A stretch of 64,000 bases of DNA from Asbonarchaeum sp964517675 (GTDB taxonomy: Archaea > Nanohalarchaeota > Nanosalinia > Nanosalinales > Nanoanaerosalinaceae). Shown here piece after piece: positions 1-8,469 of the stretch; positions within the stretch are counted from its first letter, which is position 1; every line of letters begins with the position of its first letter. The notes below the pieces were generated by a model. The model was not told the origin of the DNA. It searched no databases and saw only the letters and a program-made list of their open reading frames with translations. A program made the translations under genes and the position numbers. The stretch covers positions 12,244 through 76,243 of the forward strand of contig CAZFEL010000005.1 in the NCBI GenBank assembly GCA_964517675.1. Reading direction: 5' to 3'.

Positions 1-553
1 TCCGGGTCATCCGGACCCCATCAGGATCGTCCACCAGCCGGGCCAGCGTCGGACCGGGCTCGCGGTCCTGCCAGCCGGCCTCGTACCGGTCCTCGTCCCC
101 GAGCAGGACGTATGGGTCGTTCTCCCATGCCCACAGCAGGTCCGCGAACGGCGTCATCCCCTCGTAGTGTTCGATGAGATCGTCCTCATCGAACCCGAAC
201 CGCTGCCAGGCGTTGCGGTGGGCGGTCGCGAGCTGCTCGTCGATGTAGCGTGATTCCTCGACGGCCTCCTCCAGTCGCTCCCAGTTGTCCGCCCGTGTCG
301 AGTCTTCGAGTTCCTCCTGTGCGTACTCATGGGCTATCCGTGCCCCGGAGCCGGCACCGCCGTACCCGGAGGCGACCTCGTGGGCGAGCTCGTCCATCCG
401 GGCGGGATCGTGCTCGTACCTGAGGAACCGTCCGGTCTCTTCGAGAAGCTCCCTGACTGCCTCATTGTATTCGTGCTGGCAGTCCACCACCGTCTCGATC
501 GTGTCCTCGAGGTTCTCCACGGAATCGTATGTGAAGACATCGACGTCGTCCAT
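1..553 (-). CDS. Acidic hypothetical protein, C-terminus beyond window edge
   Basis: An uninterrupted frame runs from an ATG at 553 down to the window edge, giving at least 184 residues with no stop. It starts MDDVDVFTYDSVENLED. The product is very acidic and appears mostly helical, with no signal peptide or membrane span and no motif I recognise. It looks like a soluble cytoplasmic protein. No clear Shine-Dalgarno site precedes the start, so a leaderless transcript is possible. The downstream gene at 596 lies on the same strand but would be transcribed towards it. Function unknown; gene-likeness rests on length, composition and absence of stops. Confidence 0.65.
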   Translation of the reverse strand, partial: MDDVDVFTYDSVENLEDTIETVVDCQHEYNEAVRELLEETGRFLRYEHDPARMDELAHEVASGYGGAGSGARIAHEYAQEELEDSTRADNWERLEEAVEESRYIDEQLATAHRNAWQRFGFDEDDLIEHYEGMTPFADLLWAWENDPYVLLGDEDRYEAGWQDREPGPTLARLVDDPDGVRMTR

Positions 554-595
554 CGTGGGTCCTGTGTCGGGCCCAAGAATGAAATAGATGATGGC

Positions 596-1321
596 TCAGA
601 CGGGGAGATGCTGGACGTGCTGGTCCAAGTCCTTCCGCCAGTTCTTCCACGTCCGCAGGGCCAGCCGCGGTGACCGCTCCACGATCAGGGCATAGCCCAG
701 CATGCCGATGACGGTGAAAAGCATCCGGAAGCTCTTATCGATCCTGAACAGGCCGCTGTACCCGTGCTCGAGACCCTGGATGAAAAGAGCATAGTTCCGC
801 TCCGGCAGGACCTTCGCCGTCGCCATCAGCGTGACCAGGTCCAGCTCCTTGAGGAACCCTGAAGCCTGTTCCCGGAACAGCTCATGGTCCACAGAGACCA
901 GCTCATCGTCGTCCACCATCGTGTTCCCGCACCGGCAGTCGACATAGGCACTGCCATGGCCGTGGAGCCTGTCCAGCTCCTGTCCCTTTTTCACCCCTAT
1001 CTCATAGCACCGCTGTGGATCCGCGGCCTCGAGATACGACAGCAGCGGATCGCCATCGATCAACTCCATCTCGATGAAGTTTGTGTCATGCCTTATGATC
1101 TCGGGATGAGGGATATCCAGGTCCGCGAGGATGTCTTTCGCACGGAGCTCGTTCTCAAGCCGGCGGCCCTTGGTGAGGAACTCGAAATTGAGGAACAGTA
1201 TCTGGAGGATGTTGATCAGCACGACCGTCCACGAGCTGTCAGCGATGTACTTCACGACGGTCCCATCGTCGGTCTCCCATATGGCGTTGGTCAGTCCCTC
1301 ACCGATCGCTTTTTTCTGCAT
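596..1321 (-). CDS. Protein-kinase-fold (ABC1/Bud32-like) protein
   Basis: 241 residues starting MQKKAIGEGLTNAIW; the longer upstream frame lies inside nth and is not acidic. The C-terminal half carries the order expected of small archaeal kinase-like proteins. A loop reading LHGHGSAYVDCRCGNTM supplies the catalytic-loop Asn, and VSVDHELF stands where the DFG-type metal-binding Asp sits. The N-terminal half contains the EMELIDGDPL hinge-like segment typical of Bud32/RIO relatives. A hydrophobic patch at residues 30-45 is unusual. The start overlaps the end of nth by 23 bp, so the two are probably co-transcribed. Substrate unknown; the family call is from motif order only. Confidence 0.6.
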   Translation of the reverse strand: MQKKAIGEGLTNAIWETDDGTVVKYIADSSWTVVLINILQILFLNFEFLTKGRRLENELRAKDILADLDIPHPEIIRHDTNFIEMELIDGDPLLSYLEAADPQRCYEIGVKKGQELDRLHGHGSAYVDCRCGNTMVDDDELVSVDHELFREQASGFLKELDLVTLMATAKVLPERNYALFIQGLEHGYSGLFRIDKSFRMLFTVIGMLGYALIVERSPRLALRTWKNWRKDLDQHVQHLPV

Positions 1322-2015
1322 CGCTTTCCTCCCTGCACGGACAGTACCGGCACATATCCGCCAGCACACCGTCCTGACACGACGGATTCCGCGCAGTACA
1401 TACCTCCCGACCATGTTTGATAAGGTTGATGTGGAACTCGTACTTCCGCTCGTCCGGGACCTCCCTGTCGAGGATCTCATGGGCCTTCTCCCGTGAGACG
1501 TCTTCCGGCACCAGGCCGACGCGCTTACAGATCCGGTAGACATGGGTATCGACCGGGAACACCGGCATATCGAAGACAAAACACAGCGTCACCGCCGCCG
1601 TCTTCGGTCCCACCCCCGGGAACCGCTGGAGGTACTCCTTGGCCTCATCCACGTCCATATCGCGCACGTGATCGAGGCTGAACTCGCCCCGCTGTTCGTT
1701 CAGCATCCGCAGGAACGTCTGGATCCTCTCTGCCTTCGTCGGTCCCAGACCTGACGGCCTGACGGCCTCGGCGACCTCCTCGTGGTCTGCGTCCAGGATC
1801 GCCTGGAACGAGTCGAACTGCTTGTCCAGCCGCTCTTTCGCCACGTCACGGTTGTCATCGTTGGTGTTCTGGGACAGGATCGTCGTGATCAGTGAATCGA
1901 CCGGATCGGACCGACCTGCCTGTTCCGGTATCCCGTACTCCTCCTTCAGGCGGTCCATGACCTCCTCCATCCGGCGGTGGTACTCGGCACCGTAGGTGAT
2001 CTCCTCGCTATCCAT
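1299..2015 (-). CDS. nth: Endonuclease III-type DNA glycosylase/AP lyase
   Basis: 238 residues starting MDSEEITYGAEYH. It would excise oxidised pyrimidines and nick the abasic site in base-excision repair. The helix-hairpin-helix LQRFPGVGPKTAA and the following FPVDTHVYR with the catalytic Asp are intact, and SLITTILSQNTND is the usual N-terminal helix. The C-terminal iron-sulphur loop is odd. The family spacing is C-x6-C-x2-C-x5-C, but here the third position is Gly (CTARNPSCQDGVLADMC), with extra Cys just after it (CRYCPC). The cluster may be re-ligated or lost. The start was chosen because the upstream extension is not acidic and lacks family similarity. Confidence 0.93.
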   Translation of the reverse strand: MDSEEITYGAEYHRRMEEVMDRLKEEYGIPEQAGRSDPVDSLITTILSQNTNDDNRDVAKERLDKQFDSFQAILDADHEEVAEAVRPSGLGPTKAERIQTFLRMLNEQRGEFSLDHVRDMDVDEAKEYLQRFPGVGPKTAAVTLCFVFDMPVFPVDTHVYRICKRVGLVPEDVSREKAHEILDREVPDERKYEFHINLIKHGREVCTARNPSCQDGVLADMCRYCPCREESDAEKSDR

Positions 2016-2276
2016 CACCGACCGATGCCCGCCTAACAGCTTTAAATCTGTGTCACAGGATGCCAGCAAACAGACAGCGGACACCGTATACTGCCGGAAA
2101 GAGCCGGCCACCGCATCCAGGACATTACAATCGTTAACCGCACGAGAAGGTAGTTTTATAAGAAGCATACCCGTACATTATTCTACTCTGTAGTCATACA
2201 GAAAAGCGATTCCGGGTCCAGACAGCGATATCCCGCACAGGCTACAGAGCATGACACCATGACTAAGGTGTGTGCG

Positions 2277-2561
2277 ATGGATATCGGAGAACTGGAGCCA
2301 GGAGTTGAAGAGTGCGAACTTGAAGCTGAAGTCAAAGAGATACACCGTCCCCGTGCGGTCTCGACCAAGTACGGCCAGAAGAAACTGACCACCGCCGTCC
2401 TCGCGGACAAGACAGGTGAGATAGAGACGGTCCTCTGGGAGGACCAGATCGATCGCCTCGATGAAGGACAGGATGTCCGTATCAAAGGCGCCTACGTGCG
2501 GGAATGGGTCGATCACCTTCAACTCAACATACCGCGAAAAGGGAAGATAGAACCGCTATGA
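2277..2561 (+). CDS. OB-fold nucleic-acid-binding protein
   Basis: 94 residues beginning MDIGELEPGVEECELEAEV, the standard opening of archaeal single OB-fold proteins related to RPA. These bind single-stranded DNA or RNA. KTGEIETVLWEDQID is the conserved strand-turn region. The internal ATG at 2277 is preferred over one at 2259 because AAGGTG lies six bases upstream and because homologues start at this point. The upstream ATG would add six residues. It stands alone between nth (divergent) and a permease gene. Role in repair or replication is inferred from the fold only. Confidence 0.8.
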   Translation: MDIGELEPGVEECELEAEVKEIHRPRAVSTKYGQKKLTTAVLADKTGEIETVLWEDQIDRLDEGQDVRIKGAYVREWVDHLQLNIPRKGKIEPL

Positions 2562-2604
2562 GGGCTGGGCAAAGATTTTATAGCCGCCGCCCGGTTTGAT
2601 GACC

Positions 2605-3609
2605 ATGGAACACGGCCAGGTCTCCACGGTTCTCACCGCAATATTCTTCCTCGGCAGCATCTGGATGCTCTGGCCGTTCTTCGGTGCGCTGCTCTTTGGC
2701 ATGCTGACCGCCTACATCCTCCTCTATCTTGAACAACGACTCAACGACCACCTCGAGAATCAGGTCATCAGCAACGCCGTTATCATAGTACTGATAACCG
2801 TCATCGTCGCTGGACTGCTCTATGGCGTCTCCTCAAGCGTCTCGACGTTCACCCGCAATATCGAACAGTTCATAACAACCATCTCGGGCAGTGCCTCCTA
2901 CCTCATCACCGTCTTCGATCTTCCAGGCTCACTTGCCAACGTCATCGATGCCATCCTCTCGGATATAAGCTCCCTCCTCCAGTCCACCCTGATCGGCGAG
3001 CTCAAGCGTGTCCCGAGCACCATTATCGATCTGACACTGTACGTCTTCGCAGTCTATTACTTCTACCGGGACGGCAAAGCATTGCGGACCAGGGTCTTCG
3101 GGCTCGTCGAACAGCTGGAGGAACGGAGACAGCACGTCGTCTTGACCCTTATCCGGAGCCTCGATGACCTCGCGCGGGGGGTCTTCCTCAACCGCCTCAT
3201 CATCGCCCTCACCGTCACACTGCTGACAGGGACCGGGTACTTCCTCATGGGCATCGAGTTCTGGTGGGGCTGGGCCCTGGTGTCCGGTATGTTCTCCTTC
3301 GTCCCGTACTTCCAGCCATTCCTCGTGTACCTCCCGCTCGGCGGCCTCTACATGGCACTGGGGGACTTCTGGCTCGGGGTCATCATCATCGTCTACGGCA
3401 TCCTGATCCTGGACACCCTCCCGACCATCTTCATCAGACCCCATCTCGATACCCACAGGACGAAGGAACCGAACATCCTCCTGTTCCTCGGGTTCATAGC
3501 AGGCCCCATGGTCCTCGGGGCCAAAGGCATCATCCTCGGCCCGGTCATCCTCGTCCTCGCGAAGGACTTCTTCACAGAAATATTCAGCTACGATCAGGTA
3601 CCTTCCTGA
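2605..3609 (+). CDS. AI-2E family (UPF0118) polytopic membrane transporter
   Basis: 334 residues starting MEHGQVSTVLTAIFF. Several long hydrophobic spans and the C-terminal block GWALVSGMFSFVPYFQPF followed by LGGLYMALGDFW are characteristic of the AI-2E transporter family (PF01594), as is the late glycine-rich segment GFIAGPMVLGAKGIILGP. Members include putative autoinducer-2 exporters and a Na+/H+ antiporter, so the substrate cannot be assigned here. TTTATA at about 2577-2582 lies roughly 25 bases upstream of ATG 2605, suggesting a leaderless message starting at or near this ATG. TTG 2596 and ATG 2599 are in frame but less likely. The 3' end overlaps nob1 convergently by 26 bp. Confidence 0.88.
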   Translation: MEHGQVSTVLTAIFFLGSIWMLWPFFGALLFGMLTAYILLYLEQRLNDHLENQVISNAVIIVLITVIVAGLLYGVSSSVSTFTRNIEQFITTISGSASYLITVFDLPGSLANVIDAILSDISSLLQSTLIGELKRVPSTIIDLTLYVFAVYYFYRDGKALRTRVFGLVEQLEERRQHVVLTLIRSLDDLARGVFLNRLIIALTVTLLTGTGYFLMGIEFWWGWALVSGMFSFVPYFQPFLVYLPLGGLYMALGDFWLGVIIIVYGILILDTLPTIFIRPHLDTHRTKEPNILLFLGFIAGPMVLGAKGIILGPVILVLAKDFFTEIFSYDQVPS

Positions 3610-4042
3610 CCCCCATCCCACAGACAGGACACCGCTTTCCCTCGACATCGCGCCCGCAGTTCTCACACACCGTCTTCCAGGCGATCGAGTCCTCGATACC
3701 CTCCTTCAGGAACCCCTCACAGGACACATCGAGCTCCTCCGCCAGCGTCTGGATCGCATAATCATCCGTCACCAGCATCGCATCCTGACCGAGAGCCAGC
3801 GCAACCAGGGCCACGTCTGTCCCCGAGACATCGACACCTGTCCGCTCGACAGCCGCCTCGACACGTTCCCGGTCCTCCTCGGCCGGCTCCCTGATATCAA
3901 CATCCATCGTGTCGAACCGCCGACGGGCCTTGGTCGATGACAGCTCCGCCGTCACACCCGGGACCGTCATCATCTCCTCGAAGTCCAGCTCCATGCCGGC
4001 CCCGTGGATGATGACGTTCGCATCGATGACATGGACAGGCAT
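3584..4042 (-). CDS. nob1: Nob1-type rRNA endonuclease (PIN domain plus zinc ribbon)
   Basis: 152 residues starting MPVHVIDANVIIHGAG. The N-terminal PIN domain has the first acidic residue in VIDANV and later acids in SGTDVALVALAL and LVTDDYAI. The C-terminus carries a zinc ribbon, CENCGRDVEGKRCPVCG. This order is that of archaeal Nob1, which cuts pre-16S rRNA at its mature 3' end during small-subunit maturation. Length is typical. It is divergent from the histone gene and shares an 84-bp intergenic region with it; the 3' end runs into the AI-2E-type gene. Confidence 0.9.
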   Translation of the reverse strand: MPVHVIDANVIIHGAGMELDFEEMMTVPGVTAELSSTKARRRFDTMDVDIREPAEEDRERVEAAVERTGVDVSGTDVALVALALGQDAMLVTDDYAIQTLAEELDVSCEGFLKEGIEDSIAWKTVCENCGRDVEGKRCPVCGMGVRKVPDRS

Positions 4043-4126
4043 GACCCCTACGTTGGGAGCAGGCATTGAAAAGGACTGGCCCCGAAGTATTTAAACGACA
4101 GAACAGCATCCGATACCAGTGACTGT

Positions 4127-4324
4127 ATGGAGATACCACGAGCACCACTCGAGCGTATCATGAGGAATGCTGGGGCCGACCGAGTATCAGAGGAAGCCGT
4201 CGAGATTCTCAAAGATGCTGCAGAAGACGTAGCGGATGATATAGCACAAGAAGCTGTCGATAAATCGCGCGAAGAGGGACATTCGACGGTCAAACGCGTC
4301 GATGTCCGGCTCGCATCAGAGTAA
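4127..4324 (+). CDS. Archaeal histone, single histone fold
   Basis: 65 residues starting MEIPRAPLERIMRNAGADRVS, the classic HMf-type histone fold with the RVSEEAVEIL helix and a C-terminal STVKRVDVRLA segment. It forms dimers and larger filaments that wrap DNA. It is one fold long, unlike the fused doublet histones of Halobacteria, which bears on the taxonomy of this genome. Lysine is partly replaced by acidic residues, as in other halophiles. TATTTAAA at 4088-4095 lies about 35 bases upstream of ATG, giving a leader of roughly ten bases. Confidence 0.95.
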   Translation: MEIPRAPLERIMRNAGADRVSEEAVEILKDAAEDVADDIAQEAVDKSREEGHSTVKRVDVRLASE

Positions 4325-4357
4325 CAGCGACCTCGGGTACACTCGTTCTTCAGAGCG

Positions 4358-4990
4358 TCACGATCCACCGAGCTTCCGCTTCAGGGCATTCTTCGCACGG
4401 CGGGCGTACTCCCGTGCACCCTGCCAGACGATCTTGTCATAGATCGCGTGGACCCTGTTGCCGTACCTGTTCATGTAGGCCACATCCGTCACCCGGTACT
4501 TGTTCGGCGGGTTCGACCGCTCGCGCGGATAGCCCAGCGTGATGATCGCCATCGGCCGCAGCTCGGACGGGATATCGAGAAGCTCCGAGACACTGTCCTC
4601 GTTGAACGCACCGACCCACGCCGCGCCGAGACCAAGTTCCTCCGCCATCAGAAGCATGTTCTGCATCGAGGCGGCCGTCTCCTGGATCATGTACAGGTTC
4701 GAGCCCCGCTCCTCGTACTTCGATTTCGCCTTCTCCTCGTCACCGAGGATCACGATACAGACCGGGGCCTCCCTGACGTGTTCCTGGTTGTAGGAGTACT
4801 GGGAGAGCTTCCGCTTGAGGGTATCGTCCTCTACGATGATGAACTCCCAGCTCTGCATGTTGCCGGCAGAAGGCGCCCAGCGTGCGGCCTCGAGAACCTT
4901 ACCGATCTTCTCACGGTCAATCGGCTCGTCCATGTACTTCTTCACCGAGACCCTGTTCTGCATCGTATCGAGCAGATCCTTCGCCGACAT
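4358..4990 (-). CDS. Nitroreductase-family FMN oxidoreductase
   Basis: 210 residues starting MSAKDLLDTMQNRVSVKKY. The opening (R-S-x-K-x-Y plus EAARWAPSAGNMQSW) is the FMN-phosphate-binding signature of the nitroreductase family. GLGAAWVGAFNED and IITLGYPRERS are the usual central and C-terminal blocks. These dimeric flavoproteins use NAD(P)H to reduce quinones, nitro compounds or flavins; the real substrate cannot be told. A basic tail, REYARRAKNALKRKLG, is unusual in this acidic proteome and could be a membrane or nucleic-acid contact. A TTAAATA box lies 20-30 bases upstream of ATG 4990. Confidence 0.9.
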   Translation of the reverse strand: MSAKDLLDTMQNRVSVKKYMDEPIDREKIGKVLEAARWAPSAGNMQSWEFIIVEDDTLKRKLSQYSYNQEHVREAPVCIVILGDEEKAKSKYEERGSNLYMIQETAASMQNMLLMAEELGLGAAWVGAFNEDSVSELLDIPSELRPMAIITLGYPRERSNPPNKYRVTDVAYMNRYGNRVHAIYDKIVWQGAREYARRAKNALKRKLGGS

Positions 4991-5090
4991 ACATCGACAA
5001 CCGGGCTCCACGTATTTAACGTTAAGCCGCCACCGGCCGCCCGCCATCCCGGCAGAAACGTTTTAACACTCCGAGGGCAAGCCCGTACCG

Positions 5091-6800
5091 ATGGAGTACG
5101 CCGATCTCGTCGACGTCTTCGATCGCCTCATCGCGACCCAGGCCAACCTCGAGAAGACCTCGATCCTGGCCGGGACCTTCGGAGAGGCAGCGACCGAGGA
5201 CCTCGGCATCATCGCGCGGTTCTGCCGCGGGAAGATCTTTCCCTCCTGGGACGATCGCGAAATCGGCATGTCCTCCAGCCTTGCGAAAGACGCCATCGCC
5301 AAAAACACCGGCGCCAGCGAGGACGAGATCGACGACATGTGGCGCGAGACAGGAGACCTCGGTGATGCCGCAGAGGAACTGTCCTCACAGAGCAACCAGG
5401 GCCTCGGCCAGTTCGACCCCGATTTCACGAGCGAACTCACCATCCACGATGTCATGGAGACCTTCGAGGAGATCGAGGAGGCCAGCGGTGAGGGATCGAT
5501 CGAGGCGAAGGTATCCGGCCTCGCGAGTATGCTCTCGAAGGCCTCTCCCCGCGAGGCGAAGTACCTCGTCAGGCTCGCCATCGGGGCGATGCGGCTCGGG
5601 GTCGGGGAAGGAACGGTCAGGGACGCACTCGCGGAGACCTTCCTCCCGAAGATGGACGAGGACGATGCTAAAGAGCTCATCGAGCACGCCTACGATGTCA
5701 CCAACGACTACGGCCTCGTCGCCCGCACCGCCAGACAGGACGGGGCCGACGGACTCTCCGAGCTCGAGATGGAGCTCGGCCGGCCGATCAAGGTCATGCT
5801 CGCCCAGAAAGCCGAATCGATGGAGGACGGCTTCGAGGACATCGCGGACGAGGATGGACGGGTCGGGATGGAGTACAAGTACGACGGCATGCGGACCCAG
5901 ATACACAAAAACGGCGACGATATCACGGTATTCACCCGGCGGCTCGAGGATGTCACCAAACAGTTCCCTGACCTCCTCGAGGCGGTCGAGGACCACATCG
6001 AGGCCAAGACGTGCATCATCGAGGGCGAGGCCGTGGCCTACGACCCGGAGGACGGGAGCCTGATACCGTTCCAGCAGCTGTCCCGCCGCATCAAGCGGAA
6101 GTACGACATCAACGAGATGGTCGAGGAGATCCCTGTCGTGCTTTACCTCTTCGATATCACCTACCTCGACGGACAGACCCTGCTCCAGGACCCCCTCCGG
6201 GACCGCCTCGAGAAGCTGGATTCGGTCCTCGACACCGAGGAACAGATCATCGAGCGGGCCGCCTATATGGAGACGGACGACAAGGAACGAGCCAACGAGT
6301 TCTATCAGGCCGCCCTCTCGGAGGGTCATGAGGGACTGATGCTGAAGAACCTCGATGCCGGGTACAAGCCCGGCTCCCGGGTAGGGTACATGGTCAAGCT
6401 CAAACCGATCATGGAGACACTCGACCTCGTCATCAACCGGGCCAAGTGGAGCGAGGGACGGAAAAGCGACTGGCTCGGCCGGCTGTTCCTTGCCTGCCGC
6501 GACGGCGACCAGCTCAAAGAGATCGGCCGGATGTCGACCGGGTTCACCGACGAGGAGCTGGCCGACCTCACCGAGCGGCTGGAGGAGCTTATCATCGAAG
6601 AGGACGGCCGGGAGGTCGACCTCCGCCCCGAGGTCGTCGTCGAGGTCGCCTACGAGGAGATCCAGGAGTCACCAAAGTACTCCTCCGGGTTCGCCCTGCG
6701 GTTCCCGCGGTTCATCCAGGTGCGGGAGGACCTCGATCGGGACGATGTCGATGACATCGAGAAGGTCCGCCGGCTGTACGAGGACCAGGCCGATACCTGA
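5091..6800 (+). CDS. lig: ATP-dependent DNA ligase
   Basis: 569 residues, a typical archaeal length. An N-terminal helical DNA-binding domain (about 1-220) precedes the adenylation domain with EYKYDGMR, where Lys263 takes the AMP. Later motifs are VFTRRLEDVT (III), IIEGEAVAY (IIIa), GHEGLMLKN (IV) and YMVKLKP (V), and the OB-fold contains FALRFPRFIQVRED (VI). It joins Okazaki fragments and repair nicks. A TTTTAAC element lies just upstream of the ATG. No PIP-box stands out at the C-terminus, which ends in the acidic LYEDQADT. Confidence 0.97.
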   Translation: MEYADLVDVFDRLIATQANLEKTSILAGTFGEAATEDLGIIARFCRGKIFPSWDDREIGMSSSLAKDAIAKNTGASEDEIDDMWRETGDLGDAAEELSSQSNQGLGQFDPDFTSELTIHDVMETFEEIEEASGEGSIEAKVSGLASMLSKASPREAKYLVRLAIGAMRLGVGEGTVRDALAETFLPKMDEDDAKELIEHAYDVTNDYGLVARTARQDGADGLSELEMELGRPIKVMLAQKAESMEDGFEDIADEDGRVGMEYKYDGMRTQIHKNGDDITVFTRRLEDVTKQFPDLLEAVEDHIEAKTCIIEGEAVAYDPEDGSLIPFQQLSRRIKRKYDINEMVEEIPVVLYLFDITYLDGQTLLQDPLRDRLEKLDSVLDTEEQIIERAAYMETDDKERANEFYQAALSEGHEGLMLKNLDAGYKPGSRVGYMVKLKPIMETLDLVINRAKWSEGRKSDWLGRLFLACRDGDQLKEIGRMSTGFTDEELADLTERLEELIIEEDGREVDLRPEVVVEVAYEEIQESPKYSSGFALRFPRFIQVREDLDRDDVDDIEKVRRLYEDQADT

Positions 6801-6979
6801 GACACGGGGATACACCTGACAGACGACACCATCTTTTTATACGTTAGAGTAGTAACTCTTTACACCGGCAAGTTTCCACTGCCCGATAACAAAACCCCGG
6901 AAAGTTATTTAAAGGGGGCGCGGGCAATATAATACCGGAAGTTACGATAACACCACGACAACACAGGTGCTTCACAACA
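6801..6979 (+). promoter_or_regulatory. Promoter and candidate operators of the TrmB-type gene
   Basis: A 179-bp gap holds TATTTAAA near 6908-6915 and AATATAATA just downstream. An inverted repeat AGAGT-AGTA-ACTCT lies at 6846-6859. Related GTTA/TAAC half-motifs recur near 6905 and 6942. Such symmetry upstream of a regulator suggests autoregulation, but no TrmB site consensus is known to me for this lineage. Confidence 0.4.
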
Positions 6980-7798
6980 ATGGTCGCTAGCCAAGAGACT
7001 CTGGATGCCCTCGAAGACGTAGGACTCAACATGTACGAACGAAAGATCTACGCCGCACTTATCTCGCGTGGCGTCTCCACAGCCGGAGAGCTATCCGAGA
7101 TGACCGGCGTCCCACGATCACGATCGTATGACGTTCTCGAGTCACTCGCCGAGAAGGGCTTTGCCATCCTCAAGCCATCCAAGCCGATGCAGTACGTGGC
7201 AGTACCGCCCGAGGAGGCACTCGAGAACAAGAAAGATCTGTACAAGCAGGAACTCGAGGAGAAGATGGACAAGATCGACCGGTTCAAGGAGACCGAAGCG
7301 GTCAACGAGCTCGAGGGCCTGTACAACGAGGGCGTCGAGCGGGTCGAGCCCGCCGATATGTCCGGCGCAGTCAAGGGACGATACAACGTCCACAAGCACG
7401 TCGGCAACATGATCCAGGCCGCCGAGGACGAGGTCAAGATCATGACGACCGAAGAAGGCCTCAACAACATCGTCGATAACCACCACGAGCTACTCGAAGA
7501 GGCCAAGGAGGCAGGCGTCAACGTCCGTGTCGCTGCACCTGTCACGGACGACAACGAGGAAGCACACGACCAGCTCAGCGCGGTCGCCGATGTCAGACAC
7601 GTCGGCGAGGAGCACCTCGAGCACACACCGGAAGGACGGTTCGTCATCGTGGACGACTCCAAGGTCGCGTTCTCGCTCACCCACGACGACATCCACCCAA
7701 CACAGGACACCGTCTTCTGGTCCGAATCCGACCACGCGGCATCACAGGCCCTCGGCCCGATGTTCGAGATGGTCTGGAACAACGGCCAGCAGCCGTAA
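6980..7798 (+). CDS. TrmB-family transcriptional regulator
   Basis: 272 residues. The N-terminal winged helix has the TrmB pattern: LNMYERKIYAALISRG, then STAGELSEMTGVPRSRSYD as recognition helix, then SLAEKGFAILK. A coiled coil follows (about residues 75-110, rich in KKDLYKQELEEKMDKID). The C-terminal region (from about 120) resembles the phospholipase-D-like effector domain, with IMTTEEGLNNIV and GRFVIVDDSKVAFSL. TrmB proteins of euryarchaea control sugar uptake and metabolism genes; here no sugar genes are adjacent, so the target is unknown. A hairpin terminator follows directly. It may govern the gene at 7870. Confidence 0.9.
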   Translation: MVASQETLDALEDVGLNMYERKIYAALISRGVSTAGELSEMTGVPRSRSYDVLESLAEKGFAILKPSKPMQYVAVPPEEALENKKDLYKQELEEKMDKIDRFKETEAVNELEGLYNEGVERVEPADMSGAVKGRYNVHKHVGNMIQAAEDEVKIMTTEEGLNNIVDNHHELLEEAKEAGVNVRVAAPVTDDNEEAHDQLSAVADVRHVGEEHLEHTPEGRFVIVDDSKVAFSLTHDDIHPTQDTVFWSESDHAASQALGPMFEMVWNNGQQP

Positions 7799-7807
7799 AC
7801 CACAGCT

Positions 7808-7842
7808 GAGGCCGTCAGGCCTCACCTCTCTTTCCTTTTCCC
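7808..7842 (+). terminator. Hairpin terminator after the TrmB-type gene
   Basis: Perfect 7-bp stem TGAGGCC-GTCA-GGCCTCA at 7808-7825, followed by a pyrimidine-rich run with CTTTCCTTTT. It lies ten bases past the stop codon of the regulator gene and before the next gene's Shine-Dalgarno site. Confidence 0.65.
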
Positions 7843-7869
7843 CCTCTCCTCCATCGACGGTGATACCAG

Positions 7870-8469
7870 ATGACTGACTTCTGCATCCAGATTCCCTACA
7901 CCGTCAGCGGCGATAAGCTCGAGGAACAGTTCCGCGAATACGCCGAAAACGGCACGGACGGCGACTTCAAGGTCCGGATCACAGACGAGAAGGTCCTCGA
8001 CTATGACCGGCTCCTCGAGAAAGCATCGGATCCCGCAGAGGTCGAGAAGCTCTCCGAGCTCAATGACAGGGACGAACGACAGCTCGAACAGAGCAGCGAT
8101 AGCTACGGTACACCCCCCGACCTCGCGGCCCCGCAGTGGTTCTTCGAGTACAAGGACGGCATCGAGGTCGAGGTACGCACCAAACGGACCGCCTCACTGA
8201 AGGACGCATTCTTCCCACTCAAGACGGAGTTCAGGATCGCACCGGACGAGGAGTACAGCACACTCAACGAGAACACCGGGCGGCTCTACGACGATGACGA
8301 CATCGAGGCATTCGAAGACTTTGCAGAAGAGCTCATCGCGGACCTCGGGCTACCATACCACGGCGACGCCGTCACGGAAGATATCCCCGCAGACGACGAT
8401 GCCGACCATCTCCGTTTCAAAGGGCAGATGATGTACGGCAATCCATCTGGCCGCGATTTCCTGTTCTGA
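7870..8469 (+). CDS. Acidic hypothetical protein
   Basis: 199 residues starting MTDFCIQIPYTVSGDKLEE. A GGTGATA Shine-Dalgarno site lies five bases before the ATG, which fixes the start and shows translation from a leadered message. The protein is soluble and strongly acidic. The N-terminus looks like a short alpha/beta module, and the centre (PQWFFEYKDGIEVEVRTKR) suggests beta strands. I do not recognise a family. It follows a TrmB-type gene behind a terminator and converges with the S49 protease gene, ending at 8469 where that gene ends at 8470. Confidence 0.75.
   Translation: MTDFCIQIPYTVSGDKLEEQFREYAENGTDGDFKVRITDEKVLDYDRLLEKASDPAEVEKLSELNDRDERQLEQSSDSYGTPPDLAAPQWFFEYKDGIEVEVRTKRTASLKDAFFPLKTEFRIAPDEEYSTLNENTGRLYDDDDIEAFEDFAEELIADLGLPYHGDAVTEDIPADDDADHLRFKGQMMYGNPSGRDFLF

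Noticed and set aside
4448..5365. Long plus-strand frame opposite the nitroreductase gene
   Set aside because: Arg/His/Pro-rich shadow of real genes on the other strand and of the ligase frame; composition is unlike the acidic proteome. The same holds for other long antisense frames, for example opposite cca, rpoA1 and glyA.
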